A stretch of DNA of 64,000 nt from Deinococcus psychrotolerans. GTDB taxonomy: Bacteria; Deinococcota; Deinococci; Deinococcales; Deinococcaceae. This document shows, piece by piece, positions 36,254-48,391 of this stretch. Every line of letters starts with the position of its first letter. Position 1 is the stretch's first letter. Under the pieces are notes generated by a model. It worked only from the letters and a program-made list of their open reading frames with translations, was not told the origin of the DNA and searched no databases. Position numbers and translations under genes: made by a program. The stretch lies in the NCBI RefSeq assembly GCF_003860465.1, contig NZ_CP034183.1, positions 248,001-312,000 of the forward strand, in the 5' to 3' direction.

Positions 36254-37489
36254 ATGCCTCCCGCGCTTCCCACTTTGCCGCTGACTGATCCGGCCTTCGT
36301 CCAGAACCCGTATTCACTGCTGGAGAAGTTGCGCGACACCACGCCAATCTTTTACGACGCGGCCATCAAGCAGACGGTTTTCCTGCGATACGACGACATC
36401 TCCGGCATCCTGCGAGACAAGCGTTTTGGGCGCACCCTCACCCACCTGTACTCCCGCGACGAACTCGGCTGGCCGCCGCCTGACCCGGCCCAGGCGCACT
36501 TTGACGCCTTCAACGGCAATCACATGCTGGATTCTGAGGGCGCAAAGCATACCCGCTTGCGCTCGCTGGTCGGCAAGGCCTTCACGCCGCGCCGGGTAGA
36601 AACCTTGCAGCCGCGCATCGAGGCGATGCTGGAGGAATACTTGGCTCAGTTGGGGCCGCGCTTTGACGTAGTGGCCGATTACGCCGAGCCGCTGCCGGTG
36701 CGGGTGATTGCCGAGCTGCTGGGCGTGCCGGAAGCCGAGCGCGGTTTGCTGCGCCCCTGGTCGGCGGCCATTGTCAAGCTGTATGAGCCGAGCTACAGCG
36801 CCGACCAGCAAGCCGAGGCTGAGCATGCGGTGGTGGAATTCAGCGCCCTGATTCGCCGCCTCGCTGTCCAGCGTCGGGCCGAGCCCAAAGACGACCTGAT
36901 CACCGCGCTGGTGCAGGTCGAAGACGGCGGCCAGAAGCTGAGCGAATCCGAGCTGACCGACACCTGCATTTTGCTGCTCAACGCCGGACATGAAGCCAGC
37001 GTCAACGGCCTGTCGGCGGGCGTGTTGGCGCTGCTGAGGCAGCCGGAGAAATGGGCCGAGCTGGTGGAGGCCGCTCAATCTGAAAACAGCTTGCCTATCT
37101 TCCGCACCGCCGTAGAAGAGTTGCTGCGCTTCGACACCCCGCTGCCGATGTTCGAGCGCTACGTGCTGGAGGACTTGGAATGGAACGGCACGCCGCTCAA
37201 GATGGGCGATCAGGTGGCTTTGATTTACGCCAGCGGCAACCGCGACCCGCGCCGCTTTGAGAAGCCTGACGAGCTTCGCCTGACCCGCGACCCCAATCCT
37301 CACCTGACCTTTGGGCTGGGCAAGCATTACTGTCTTGGTGCGCCGCTGGCCCGCTTGGAGTTGGCCCTCAGCTTGCGGGCACTGGTTCGCCACGCGCCCA
37401 AGCTGCGGCTCACTGATGCCACCGCCGCGCCGGAATACGTGGGCGGCTTTGTGATTCGGGGCCTGAGCCGGTTGGACGTGTGTATTTAG
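36254..37489 (+). CDS. Cytochrome P450
   Basis: Soluble heme monooxygenase, 411 residues, normal for bacterial CYPs. I-helix AGHEAS, the ExxR pair in EELLRF, and heme-Cys loop FGLGKHYCLGAPLARLE are complete. The substrate cannot be read from sequence. No ferredoxin or reductase gene lies next to it. ATG at 36254 is supported by TATGCT (36242-36247) six bases earlier (predicted leaderless). It follows rph by about 70 bases but has its own predicted promoter and terminator. Confidence 0.95.
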   Translation: MPPALPTLPLTDPAFVQNPYSLLEKLRDTTPIFYDAAIKQTVFLRYDDISGILRDKRFGRTLTHLYSRDELGWPPPDPAQAHFDAFNGNHMLDSEGAKHTRLRSLVGKAFTPRRVETLQPRIEAMLEEYLAQLGPRFDVVADYAEPLPVRVIAELLGVPEAERGLLRPWSAAIVKLYEPSYSADQQAEAEHAVVEFSALIRRLAVQRRAEPKDDLITALVQVEDGGQKLSESELTDTCILLLNAGHEASVNGLSAGVLALLRQPEKWAELVEAAQSENSLPIFRTAVEELLRFDTPLPMFERYVLEDLEWNGTPLKMGDQVALIYASGNRDPRRFEKPDELRLTRDPNPHLTFGLGKHYCLGAPLARLELALSLRALVRHAPKLRLTDATAAPEYVGGFVIRGLSRLDVCI

Positions 37490-37568
37490 CGAAGTGTTGA
37501 TTGACCCTTCGCCCTTGTGAGAGAGGAAGGGTGAGAGCGCGACGAGGAAACGAATCTGCTCCACAACA

Positions 37569-37601
37569 AAGGCCGCTGCAACTCAAGCGGCCTTCCATTT
37601 T
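37569..37601 (+). terminator. Terminator after the P450 gene
   Basis: AAGGCCGCT and AGCGGCCTT pair around an 8-base loop and a T-rich tail follows. The stem is symmetrical, so it may also serve the convergent M16 gene. Confidence 0.75.
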
Positions 37602-37634
37602 TATTGCTGATCAATTGGTCTCGAATCTACCGCT

Positions 37635-40421
37635 CTAAAAACTTCCCGCCTTGACCACCACCAACTTGCTGGGATCGACGTACTTCTTGAACGCCGCCAG
37701 AGCACTGGCCGGAGTCACGGCCTGAATGCGGGCGTCTAATTGGGCGCTGTCGGCAAAGGTTTGGCCGTAGTACAGTTGCGAAGCCAAACTGCCCAGCAAA
37801 TTGCCGTCGTCGCTGCGGTTGGCGGCGGTGGCCTGAGCAATGGCGGCCTGCACTTTGCTGACCTCGCTGGCCGTGAAACCGTCTTTGAGGGCGCGGGCGA
37901 CTTCCTCGCGGATGGCGGTTTCCACCTTGCCCAGATCTTTGGGCGAAGCGGTAGCCGACACGTCAAAGCTGCCCAATGCTTCGTCGGTGTCTACGCTGAT
38001 GCTCGCGCCAGACGAATAGCTCAGTCCTTCCTTTTGGCGAATGCGGTCGGCGAGGCGCGAGGACAGGCCGTCACCGCCCAGAATCTGCACGGCAATCAGC
38101 AGCGGCGCGTAATCGGGATCGGTATTTTTGAGCGCGAAGTTTTGCGAGGCCCGCAGCACTGCGCCGGTTTTGTCGGCCACCTGAATGCTCAGGGTCTGCG
38201 GCTTGGCGATCACCAGTGGGCTGCTCAGACGCTGATACGGCACGCTGGAAGTCCAGCCCGCCAGCAGCTGACTGACGCTGCTCTCCACCACCGTTTTGTC
38301 GAGCGGCCCCACCACCGCGAGCTGCGCCGACGAGGACAGGCCCCACAACTTGGTGTAAGCCGCTTTGACATCGGCCAGAGTCAGCGCTTTTTGATCTTCG
38401 ATGCGCTCGTCAAAGGTGCGGCCATAAAAACGGCTGCCACGTTTGGTGCCTTCCGGCATAAAAGCGCGGCCCAGCGCGACGCTTGCCAGCGCGTTGGGTT
38501 CGGTCTTGGCGCTTTCCAAGTTGCTGAGCGTGCCTCTCTTGAGGTCTTCAAAGTCGCTCTCGGGCCACAGTGGTTCGCGCAGCACCGTGCGGGCCAGCGT
38601 CATGGCGGCAGCCAAGTTCTCCGGCGGCGAGGTTACGCTGAGGTTCAGGCCCGTCGAGCCGCCGCTGATGCTGAGGGTGGCGTTGAGCTTGGCGAGCTGG
38701 TCGCGCAGTTGCTGAATGCTTAGATTCTTGGAGCCGCGCAGCAGCAGGCTGTCGATGTAACCCGCCGCGTCGCGGGTGCGGACGCCGCTCTCGCTGGCTT
38801 CGTTGCCAAAGTCGAGGTTGAGGCTGAGCAGCACCCGGTTGCCCTGAACAGCCTTTTTCAGGTAGGCCGCTTTGACGCCGCTCGGCAAGGTGAGTCGCTC
38901 TACGCGGGCTTCCAACGCCGCAGGCGCGGTGTTCAAATTCTCGCCCTGCGCCTGCGCGGCACGCGGCTTAAAATTCTTTAAGGTCTCGGCCACGCTCGGC
39001 GCAATTGGCACCGTCACCAGATCGGGTTTGGGGGTGGGGTAAAAGGTGCCCGCCGTGAGGTTGCTGGCCTTGAGATAGGTCTGGGCCACGCGGTTGACGT
39101 CCGCCGGTGTCACCGCCAAGAAGGCGTCGCGCTGGGCAAAAAAGGTGCGCCAATCGCCGGTGGGCAGCCCCGAGATCAGCGCTTCGGCGGTGCTGGCGGG
39201 GTCGGCGGCGAGGCGGTCAAAGGCGGCGATGACCTGCGTTTTGATGCGGGTCACATCGGCGTCGGTGATGGGGTCTTTGGCCATTCCTTCCAGCACGCCT
39301 TGCAGGGCGACTCTGGCTTTGGCGATATCACCGTCCGGCGCGAGGCTGACCACGAAGCTCGTCAGGCCCGGCACGTTGTACGAATCCACGCTCATGCCCG
39401 CGCCTACGGCCAATTTGCTGGCGACCAACTTCTGATACAGCCTGCCGTCGGGCTGCTCGCTCAGCACCGCCGCCAACATGCTCAGCGCGGCGTTGTCGGG
39501 GTGGGTTTCGGCGGGCGTGTGGTAGCTGTTGATCAGCAGCGGTGAAGCGCCCACCCGCCGGATGCTGACGGTGCGCTCACCGCTTTGCGGCGGCTCCACG
39601 GTGTAATCCTTGGTCAGCGTGGTGCCGCCGCTGCGAACCGGCTTGGCGATTTTGCCGAAGGTGGCTCCAAGCCGCTCCAAGGCGTACTGCGGATCAAAGT
39701 TGCCCGTCAGCGTCACCACCGCGTTGTCCGGCTGGTAGTACTTCTGGTAAAAGGTCTTGAGGCTGCTGGCCGGAACACTGATGACTTCTGAGCGGTTGCC
39801 GATGACGCTGCGGCCAATCGGGTGAAATTCAAAGGCGGCCTGCTGAGTGGCCTTGAACAGCAAGTTGCCCGGATTGTTTTCGCCGTTGTCGAACTCGTTG
39901 ATGACCACCTTGAGTTCGCTGGCGAGGTCTTCGGGCCGAATCAAGCTGTTGACCATCCGGTCAGCTTCCAAGCCCGTCAGAAAGTCTAAATTGGCTTTGG
40001 TGGCATTCAACGTGGCGTGGTAATCGGTGTATTCGGCGTGGGTATCGGCATTGGCGTTGGCTCCGCGCTCACGCAGTAGGGCCGGAATGTCTTTGTTGGT
40101 GGGCGTGCCCTTAAACAGCATGTGCTCCAGCAGGTGCGCCATGCCGCCTTCGCCTAAGCCCTCGTTGACGCTTCCGACCAAGTAGGTGACGTGCATGGTC
40201 ATCAGCGCGTTGGAAGCGGTAGGGGCCAGCAGCACCTTGAGGCCGTTGGTGAGCTTGTACTCGCTGATGCCCTCAACAGAAGTCACGAACTGCACACCCG
40301 CAGGAAGTTTAAGCGGCGCAGTTTGGGTCGTGGGCGCGGTTGGAGCGGCGCTTTGAGCTTGGGCTACGGGGGCCAGTAAAAGGAGAGAGAGGGTCAGGGT
40401 GCGGAGGTTAAGAAGGCGCAT
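37635..40421 (-). CDS. M16 family metalloprotease (two-domain, exported)
   Basis: 928 residues. A signal peptide (LRTLTLSLLLLAPVAQA) is followed by two tandem M16 units: the first (about 50-480) holds the zinc site HLLEH in MAHLLEHMLFKG; the second (about 500-928) lacks it, as is usual for the inactive half. The protein is probably outside the cytoplasmic membrane. The start at 40421 lies six bases after an AATACT element on the minus strand. It diverges from the T-box leader of the valS operon. Confidence 0.9.
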   Translation of the reverse strand: MRLLNLRTLTLSLLLLAPVAQAQSAAPTAPTTQTAPLKLPAGVQFVTSVEGISEYKLTNGLKVLLAPTASNALMTMHVTYLVGSVNEGLGEGGMAHLLEHMLFKGTPTNKDIPALLRERGANANADTHAEYTDYHATLNATKANLDFLTGLEADRMVNSLIRPEDLASELKVVINEFDNGENNPGNLLFKATQQAAFEFHPIGRSVIGNRSEVISVPASSLKTFYQKYYQPDNAVVTLTGNFDPQYALERLGATFGKIAKPVRSGGTTLTKDYTVEPPQSGERTVSIRRVGASPLLINSYHTPAETHPDNAALSMLAAVLSEQPDGRLYQKLVASKLAVGAGMSVDSYNVPGLTSFVVSLAPDGDIAKARVALQGVLEGMAKDPITDADVTRIKTQVIAAFDRLAADPASTAEALISGLPTGDWRTFFAQRDAFLAVTPADVNRVAQTYLKASNLTAGTFYPTPKPDLVTVPIAPSVAETLKNFKPRAAQAQGENLNTAPAALEARVERLTLPSGVKAAYLKKAVQGNRVLLSLNLDFGNEASESGVRTRDAAGYIDSLLLRGSKNLSIQQLRDQLAKLNATLSISGGSTGLNLSVTSPPENLAAAMTLARTVLREPLWPESDFEDLKRGTLSNLESAKTEPNALASVALGRAFMPEGTKRGSRFYGRTFDERIEDQKALTLADVKAAYTKLWGLSSSAQLAVVGPLDKTVVESSVSQLLAGWTSSVPYQRLSSPLVIAKPQTLSIQVADKTGAVLRASQNFALKNTDPDYAPLLIAVQILGGDGLSSRLADRIRQKEGLSYSSGASISVDTDEALGSFDVSATASPKDLGKVETAIREEVARALKDGFTASEVSKVQAAIAQATAANRSDDGNLLGSLASQLYYGQTFADSAQLDARIQAVTPASALAAFKKYVDPSKLVVVKAGSF

Positions 40422-40470
40422 TTGTGGAGTATTTCATAGGTTTTTGTGAGAGACGTCCGCTGTTTTGCGC

Positions 40471-40773
40471 TATACTCGGCCGTGCAGTGACCGGGAAGAG
40501 TACCCGTTGTGAGCGCCCACAGAGAAAGCTTCTCTGGCCCCTGGCTAGACTGAGAAGAAGCTGGGAAACGCCGCCGGAGAACGTCGCCCGCGAGCACGAG
40601 GAAAGAACAGCTCTGCCGGATGGATAGGCAAGGCTCAGTAGACTTCTCCGGGTGCGCCCGCTACAGCGCGTTCAAGGGCTTGCCTCTTTGCCGAGGCGGG
40701 AAGAGCGGTGGTACCACGGGAATGACCTTAACGGCGTCTCGTCCGCAGCAGTCAGCGGATGGGGCGTTTTTTG
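40471..40773 (+). promoter_or_regulatory. T-box riboswitch (valine) upstream of Nudix-valS
   Basis: A -10 box TATACT lies at 40471-40476. Stem I follows, with AGAGTA and a candidate GTC specifier (Val) at 40583-40585 in GAGAACGTCGCCC. The T-box core GGTGGTACCACGGG lies at 40707-40720, with TGGT (40709-40712) able to pair with the ACCA end of uncharged tRNA-Val. A 12-base stem terminator (40735-40746 with 40755-40766) and a T run end it. Uncharged tRNA-Val should favour the antiterminator and read-through. Confidence 0.88.
40735..40772 (+). terminator. Regulated terminator of the T-box
   Basis: CGTCTCGTCCGC pairs with GCGGATGGGGCG (with G-T pairs) and is followed by TTTTTT; it competes with the antiterminator formed by the T-box core. 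Confidence 0.85.
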
Positions 40774-40814
40774 TTGCCTCGCCTTGTCTTTTCCTTCTTG
40801 CGAGGTTGGCGGTG

Positions 40815-41293
40815 ATGGTAAGCGAAGTTGACCAGAAGTTTATCCAAATCCTCTTTAATGAATTGGGGGAAGCTCGGCAGGTGGCTCAGCTGAGGCGACT
40901 GCGCGAAAAGGCCGTCTGCATGGTCACACGCCTTGCTGCTGAAGCTGAATTGCTCGCCTTTGACCATGTCCCCGACGACTCCGGCGTGCAAGTTCCGGCG
41001 GGCGGCGTGGAACTGGGCGAAACACCTGCCGAGGCGGCCAGCCGCGAATGCCGAGAAGAAACCGGACGCACTGGCTTCGGGGCTCCGCTGTATCTGGGCA
41101 GCGCTGTCTGGATCAACGCCGAGCACCAAAAACGCGAGATGCGGCACTTCTTTCGGCTCGCCGCGCCTGCTGGCTTGCCCGAAACCTGGGATCACTGCGC
41201 CGACGAGCATTTGTTCCGGTTTCGCTGGGTGCCGCTGAGTAACCCCAAATTAGATTGGAATTTTGACGCTTTCCTTCCCACAGGAGTAATCCA

Positions 41294-41297
<4 letters not shown>
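40815..41297 (+). CDS. Nudix hydrolase in the T-box/valS operon
   Basis: 160 residues with a complete Nudix box at 63-85 (G, E, REXXEE and G all in place), predicted to hydrolyse a nucleoside diphosphate derivative; a variable C-terminal part contains HFFRLAAP. The ATG at 40815 is used; the open frame runs back through the T-box but that part is non-coding. Its end overlaps valS in ATGA, so the two proteins are made from one T-box-controlled transcript. The link to valine charging is not known. Confidence 0.85.
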
Positions 41298-44071
<2,774 letters not shown>

Positions 44072-44093
44072 AGCTTCTAGAAGCTGGATAGAG

Positions 44094-44130
44094 GAGAAGG
44101 GCCGCTGAGCATTCGAGCGGCCCTTCTCCC
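44094..44130 (+). terminator. Terminator after valS
   Basis: A perfect 13-base inverted repeat (GAGAAGGGCCGCT with AGCGGCCCTTCTC) around a 9-base loop. The tail is only moderately T-rich; the symmetry would let it act on the convergent small gene as well. Confidence 0.75.
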
Positions 44131-44147
44131 TGTTCTCATGTTCTGTT

Positions 44148-44381
44148 TCAAGCCAGCGCCCAGGCCAGGTCGGCCTGAAACGCGCCGGGGTTGCCGCCCT
44201 GAATAACGTAGCCGCCCGGACTGTGGCGCATCACCGCGCCGTGCGGCAGCAGCAACTGAAAATCGTGCGGCACCACACCGCTGCGGTATTTGACGGCTTC
44301 GCTGGCCGATAAAGTTCCCAAAGCCACAAGATGACACAGCGCCCGCGAGAAGGATGCTGGGCTGATGAACTTCTGGTGCAT
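44148..44381 (-). CDS. Small protein of unknown function
   Basis: 77 residues from ATG at 44381, which has AAGGAG ten bases before it. No signal peptide; the C-terminal half is rich in G, P and H (HGAVMRHSPGGYVIQGGN). No family is recognised. An inverted repeat and a TTGACA element lie upstream (44413-44458). It is separate from the sco-ctaG-HD operon. Confidence 0.55.
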   Translation of the reverse strand: MHQKFISPASFSRALCHLVALGTLSASEAVKYRSGVVPHDFQLLLPHGAVMRHSPGGYVIQGGNPGAFQADLAWALA

Positions 44382-44412
44382 GATTTTAGTTCTCCTTAAT
44401 GCCCAGTTTGCC

Positions 44413-44449
44413 TGAAAGTGACCTACAGAACTCTTGCAGATCACTTTCA
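44413..44449. promoter_or_regulatory. Inverted repeat TGAAAGTGA-N19-TCACTTTCA
   Basis: Two perfect 9-base arms at 44413-44421 and 44441-44449 lie about 30 bases before the small gene at 44148-44381. A minus-strand TTGACA (44458-44453) lies just beside the distal arm. The arm spacing of 28 bases between centres suggests a dimeric or looped regulator. Function is inferred from position only. Confidence 0.4.
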
Positions 44450-44519
44450 AAATGTCAAATTCATCACGCCGCGTGCATCAGACCCACTTTTTGGCTCTTT
44501 TTTAATTGTTTCAGTCCGG

Positions 44520-45119
44520 TCATTGGGTCAGGCGTTCGACCAGTCCTGGCAGCAAGCTGTACACATTTCTTCCACATTTGGCGTCAAAGTCGGCTTTGAG
44601 TTTCAGCGTAGACCGCCATTTATGCGGCGTCACCGCGTTGAAGCCGTAGCGCAGGGCCACGTCCACCAAACGCTCCTGCACCGTGCAAAAGCCATCCGCC
44701 AGCGCCAGCGCGTCACAAAGTTGCAGCAAGCGGTCTTCTTCGGTGATCTGGACAGTTGCCAGCAGCTCGCCCAGCCACACCCACTCCTGAGCGGTGCCGT
44801 CCCACTCGCCCTGCAAGGTCGCCAGATCGGCCACCGGAAAGCTGTGGGTCAGAGCAATGCGGGCGGCATCGGGGAAGCCGAGTGAGAGCAAAAAGTCATG
44901 CCCATCCAGAATGTGGCGGTCTTTGTTGGGGCCAGTCTGCCGCCCGATGTCGTGCAGGAGCCCCAGCACGTAAGCCCGCACAGGATCGAGGTCAGGATGA
45001 TGCTCGGCTATGGCGCGGGCGGCCTGTGCCACAAAGCGCGAGTGTGCCGCCCAACTGCCAGGATTAAGCGCTTCGGCTTCTCGAAGAAGCTGCTCGGCTT
45101 GGGCTGGGGTGGGAAACAT
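44520..45119 (-). CDS. HD-domain phosphohydrolase
   Basis: 199 residues with the HD metal site: His in WAAHSRFVAQ, the HD pair in LLHDIGRQTG, and a later THSFPVAD region with additional metal histidines. Family members act on nucleotides or dehydrate substrates, so the substrate is open. ATG at 45119 lies nine bases behind the ctaG stop, which makes it the last gene of the sco-ctaG-HD unit. Confidence 0.85.
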   Translation of the reverse strand: MFPTPAQAEQLLREAEALNPGSWAAHSRFVAQAARAIAEHHPDLDPVRAYVLGLLHDIGRQTGPNKDRHILDGHDFLLSLGFPDAARIALTHSFPVADLATLQGEWDGTAQEWVWLGELLATVQITEEDRLLQLCDALALADGFCTVQERLVDVALRYGFNAVTPHKWRSTLKLKADFDAKCGRNVYSLLPGLVERLTQ

Positions 45120-45128
45120 GTCTGCAGT

Positions 45129-45974
45129 TTAGGCGGTGGGCGGAGGCGGCGTTTGCGTGCCGCTGTCGGCGAGTTCGATCAGCCAGCCCATCAGTTGCAC
45201 CAAGGCCACCGCCATGCCCGGCAGGCCCGCCAGCATCATGATCCAGCCGCTGATGCTCTGGTTTTGCAGCGGAGTCAAGTTCCACAAGCACAGCGCACTC
45301 ACGTAAGGCGTATACAGCACTTTGGGGCTATACAGCCACACTGCCGCCACCGCCATCATCGGCAGCCCGCTGAGCAGCCCGAACCAGCCCCGGTTGCCTA
45401 AACTGCGACCCTGAATGCTCGGCAGAGGCCGCAAAATCACCGACCAGACCAGCAGGCCGCCCAGCAGATACAAGCCCGGCAGGAGTGCGCCCGCCGTGTT
45501 GGTGACGATGCTGGCGTTAAATCCAGCCGGAATATTCCAGAAAATAAGGATAGCCACCCACAGCGCCAACACCACCCACGGATCAAGGATGACGCTGAGG
45601 ACGCGGCCCAGCGCGGACTCACGCGAAATCTTGAGATGGCGCGGCATCCCCAGCACGGCCAGTGGCGGCACCAGTTCGGCCAGCACCATCAGGCGGCCCA
45701 TGTAGAGCGCCATGCTGTTGAGGGTCAGCGTGATCGCCTGACTCTGAGTCACGATCACGGTGCAGATCAGCGCCAGCCCGAACAGCACTGCCCGCCAGAT
45801 CGGCCAAGCGTTGGGACTTGTCTTGCGGCTGCGGGCAAAGGCCACGAAATACCATCCGCCCACCAAAATCAGTGGCAGCCAGACCCAGGCGTCGAAGCGC
45901 AGGGCCAACAACTCACTGAGGCTGGGACTGAGATTATTGGCGTCAAGGCCGCTGGGAGCAGCAGCCAAGCTCAC
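45129..45974 (-). CDS. ctaG: Cytochrome c oxidase assembly protein CtaG (caa3 type)
   Basis: 281-residue integral membrane protein with about seven helices, needed for assembly of caa3-type oxidase in Bacillus. Family hallmarks include LMVLAELVPPLAVLGMPRHL (key part LVPPLAVLGMP) and LPMMAVAAVWLYSP. It starts at GTG 45974 in a GTGA overlap with the sco stop. It presumably serves the fused oxidase at the window start. Confidence 0.9.
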   Translation of the reverse strand: MSLAAAPSGLDANNLSPSLSELLALRFDAWVWLPLILVGGWYFVAFARSRKTSPNAWPIWRAVLFGLALICTVIVTQSQAITLTLNSMALYMGRLMVLAELVPPLAVLGMPRHLKISRESALGRVLSVILDPWVVLALWVAILIFWNIPAGFNASIVTNTAGALLPGLYLLGGLLVWSVILRPLPSIQGRSLGNRGWFGLLSGLPMMAVAAVWLYSPKVLYTPYVSALCLWNLTPLQNQSISGWIMMLAGLPGMAVALVQLMGWLIELADSGTQTPPPPTA

Positions 45975-46648
45975 TGCATCACCTCATGGACGTCGGCCTC
46001 TAAGCGCTTGAGCTGCGGCAACTGGGTGTAGTCCCACAGCAATCGGATTTTGCCCTGCTTGTCGATCAGATAAGTGGCGGTGGTGTGGTTGACCTGGTAA
46101 TCGTCTGGCCCTTTGATGTCGGCTTTGGTGTAGGCCGCGCCGTAGCTCAGCGCCACCTTCGCCAGTTGGGGTTCGGGAATATGCACGCCCACCGCATTGC
46201 CGAAAAAGCTGAGATAGCTTTTGATGAGCGGCGGCGTGTCGCGCTGCGGATCGACGCTGACGAACACGATTTGAAAGTTCTGGCGCTCGGCGGCGGGTAA
46301 TCTCTCACGCAGCTGATTCAAATAGGTCAGGCTCAGCGGGCAGATGTTGGGGCAATGGGTGAAGCCGAAAAACAGCGCGGTGGTTTTGCCGTTCGGCGCA
46401 AAGGTGTAGGCGTTGCCGTTTTGATCGGTGCCGGACAAAATCGGAGCGCTCAGCGGCGGCGTGTAAGCGGTGCCGAAAAAGGGAAAAGGGCTTTGCAAGC
46501 GGGCGTACACCCACGCGCCGCCGAGCAGCAGGACGACGGCTGCCAGCGCAAACAGCAGCGAGATGTACCAAGGACGGCTGTGGCTACTGCCCTGGCTGGC
46601 GTGGCCGTCGCGGCTGGGTTGGGTGGGCGTGTGCTCAACTTCGGTCAT
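45971..46648 (-). CDS. sco: SCO1/SenC-type copper chaperone
   Basis: Delivers copper to cytochrome c oxidase. 225 residues: an N-terminal membrane anchor (about 28-47), then a thioredoxin-like domain with the copper site FTHCPNICPLS (CxxxC) and a later His in VNHTTATYLID. ATG at 46648 is used because AAGGA lies seven bases before it; a GTG two codons earlier is too close. It overlaps ctaG by GTGA. Confidence 0.93.
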   Translation of the reverse strand: MTEVEHTPTQPSRDGHASQGSSHSRPWYISLLFALAAVVLLLGGAWVYARLQSPFPFFGTAYTPPLSAPILSGTDQNGNAYTFAPNGKTTALFFGFTHCPNICPLSLTYLNQLRERLPAAERQNFQIVFVSVDPQRDTPPLIKSYLSFFGNAVGVHIPEPQLAKVALSYGAAYTKADIKGPDDYQVNHTTATYLIDKQGKIRLLWDYTQLPQLKRLEADVHEVMQ

Positions 46649-46785
46649 CTTCACTTCCTTCGTTTCGGCTTCACCGGCTTTGTCCGCATTTTGCGCCCTA
46701 AGCGGCTGGCCTTTGTCCCCTTCCGCTTTAAGTCCCTTTGGAAGCTGCTTCCACGCCGCCGCGTTCTGGGGTTAGAATGCCGCCA

Positions 46786-47801
<1,016 letters not shown>

Positions 47802-47805
<4 letters not shown>

Positions 47806-48320
47806 TTCGGGACGCCTCAGCCAGTGACCTGCCCGAAATCTACGTGGTCATCAACGACGCTGCCAGCGCTTACAAGGGCATCATTCCGGCAGACCGCTGG
47901 GTTGAACCTTACATGAGCGAAGCAGAATTAACCGAGCAAATCGCGGACGGCGTGCGCTTCCGCTGCTGGGTCGAGGATGAGGGAGTTGACGCGGGGCGGG
48001 TGACCGGCGTGATGGGTATTCAAGACAAAGGGGAGGTCAATCTGATTCGCCACGCCTACGTCCGCAGCGCCCAGCGGGGTCAGGGCATCGGCGGCCAGCT
48101 TCTCGCAGATTTGACATCCCAAACGTCCAAGCCCATCTTGATCGGGACTTGGCAAGCGGCGACGTGGGCCATCCGGTTTTATCAGCGGCACGGCTTCGCC
48201 TTGGTTTCGGAGAGCCGAAAGAATGCCTTGCTGCGAACCTTCTGGAACATTCCAGACCGACAAGTAGAAACGTCGGTGGTGCTGGCCAGTCAGGACTTTG
48301 AGCCGGAGCAGGCGGGCTAA
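47802..48320 (+). CDS. GNAT-family N-acetyltransferase
   Basis: 172 residues with the acetyl-CoA loop RSAQRGQGIGGQL (RGQGIG) and a typical late FYQRHGF strand and helix. The acceptor is unknown. It overlaps the LacI-type gene by ATGA and is probably co-translated with it, which is unusual for a LacI regulator and could mean autoregulation of both. Confidence 0.85.
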
Positions 48321-48339
48321 GCGGCCAGCCAAAACAAGC

Positions 48340-48372
48340 GGGGCCACCTCTACCGGTTGGCCCCTTTGCTTT
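48340..48372 (+). terminator. Terminator after the LacI-GNAT pair
   Basis: GGGGCCA and TGGCCCC pair around an 11-base loop, followed by TTTGCTTTCTTT. Confidence 0.75.
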
Positions 48373-48391
48373 CTTTGCACTCAAATTTCGT

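Noticed and set aside
40620..40814. N-terminal extension of the Nudix frame
   Set aside because: It runs through the T-box and its terminator, so it is non-coding RNA leader; the start at 40815 is used.
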